From Anaerolineales bacterium (GTDB lineage Bacteria; Chloroflexota; Anaerolineae; Anaerolineales; UBA6663), in the NCBI GenBank assembly GCA_016789245.1, contig JAEURM010000145.1, positions 1-5,577 of the forward strand: 5,577 bases of DNA, written 5' to 3'. Position 1 is the stretch's first letter. Every line of letters starts with the position of its first letter. Below, one piece after another: positions 5,139 to 5,577 of the stretch. The translations under genes were made by a program, and so were the position numbers. The notes under the pieces are model-generated. The model saw nothing but the letters and a program-made list of their open reading frames with translations. It was not told where the DNA came from and searched no databases.

Positions 5139-5577
5139 ATGTCCCGAGATAACAAACTTCTCCTCCTCTCGCTCTTTCTCTGGGGCGCAGGTGAAGGCTT
5201 ATTCATTTATATTCAGCCGGTGTACTTACAGGCGTTGGGCGCTGACCCGATTGCGATTGGCACGGCGCTATCTTTAGCCAGTGCGGCGGCGGCGGCTTCC
5301 CACATTCCCGCCGGTTGGCTAGCAGACCATTTAGGGCGGCGTGGCGTAATGATTGCCGGTTGGGGTTTAGGCGCGGTGGCTTGCTTGCTGATGTACCTCA
5401 CCACCAACCTATGGTTGTTTGTGGCCGCATCTGTGGCGTACGCTTTTACGCTGTTTGTGGTGGGGCCGCTCAGTGCCTACGCCGCTGAAGCACGCGGCCA
5501 GCAAACGGCTCAACGGGCCATGACGCAAGCCTATGCTGGCTTTTGGGCGGGCACAATCTTTTCTCCGGCGCTGGGCG
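5139..5577 (+). CDS. Major facilitator superfamily transporter, partial (N-terminal part)
   Basis: An ATG at 5139 opens a frame that runs off the window, giving 146 complete codons. A short polar start (MSRDNK) leads into alternating hydrophobic segments at about residues 7-31, 38-62, 70-88, 91-113 and, incomplete, from 130. The loop between helices 2 and 3 carries GWLADHLGRRG (59-69), the MFS signature motif A (GxLaDrxGrr), which identifies an inner-membrane secondary transporter. A full protein would be about 380-420 residues with 12 helices. The substrate cannot be told from this half; drug or metabolite efflux is a common role for such proteins. No Shine-Dalgarno site precedes the ATG. 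The gene lies 65 bases after the esterase on the same strand, across an inverted repeat, so co-transcription is possible but not shown. Confidence 0.88.
   Translation, partial: MSRDNKLLLLSLFLWGAGEGLFIYIQPVYLQALGADPIAIGTALSLASAAAAASHIPAGWLADHLGRRGVMIAGWGLGAVACLLMYLTTNLWLFVAASVAYAFTLFVVGPLSAYAAEARGQQTAQRAMTQAYAGFWAGTIFSPALG

Overview
The window carries seven protein genes on both strands and looks like an ordinary chromosomal stretch of a free-living bacterium. Composition is moderately GC-rich with no obvious compositional break, and there are no RNA genes, CRISPR repeats or transposases. The mix of genes (a Gly/Ala-rich YtxH-type membrane protein, a DUF5946 protein, an Est30-like carboxylesterase), the scarcity of Shine-Dalgarno sites and the abundance of small intergenic repeats suggest a Chloroflexota (Anaerolineae-like) genome. 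That assignment is an inference from family resemblance, not a proof.

Layout. On the left, a truncated YtxH-like membrane protein gene (minus strand, running off the window) is divergent from a DUF5946 gene. The DUF5946 gene is followed after 6 bases by an M24 Xaa-Pro peptidase/prolidase gene, so these two probably form an operon, and a strong stem-loop follows at about 1800-1852. That stem-loop separates them from a convergent minus-strand pair: an M20 ArgE/DapE-type amidohydrolase (2911-4170) and, downstream of it, a dimethylargininase/amidinotransferase-family enzyme (1867-2745). The M20 gene is divergent from an alpha/beta-hydrolase carboxylesterase (4297-5073). A major facilitator superfamily transporter follows the esterase and is cut by the right edge of the window.

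How the genes may work together. Three of the enzymes (M24, M20, dimethylargininase family) act on small peptides, acylated amino acids or guanidino compounds. A nitrogen or amino-acid salvage theme is plausible, above all for the M20/dimethylargininase pair, but the substrates are not determined by the sequence. The esterase and transporter are separated by a repeat-rich gap and may or may not be co-transcribed.

The most informative non-coding features are four small repeat regions. The first is a 109-bp inverted-repeat element (2774-2882) that carries a second, nested repeat whose translation reads PEPVEG. The second is a set of ACGGAT/ATCCGT repeats around the esterase stop codon. The third and fourth are degenerate TTCGTG-type repeats near 1789-1860 and 4228-4280. 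The nested element creates a false N-terminal extension of the dimethylargininase reading frame. No convincing new defence, mobile or regulatory system is visible.
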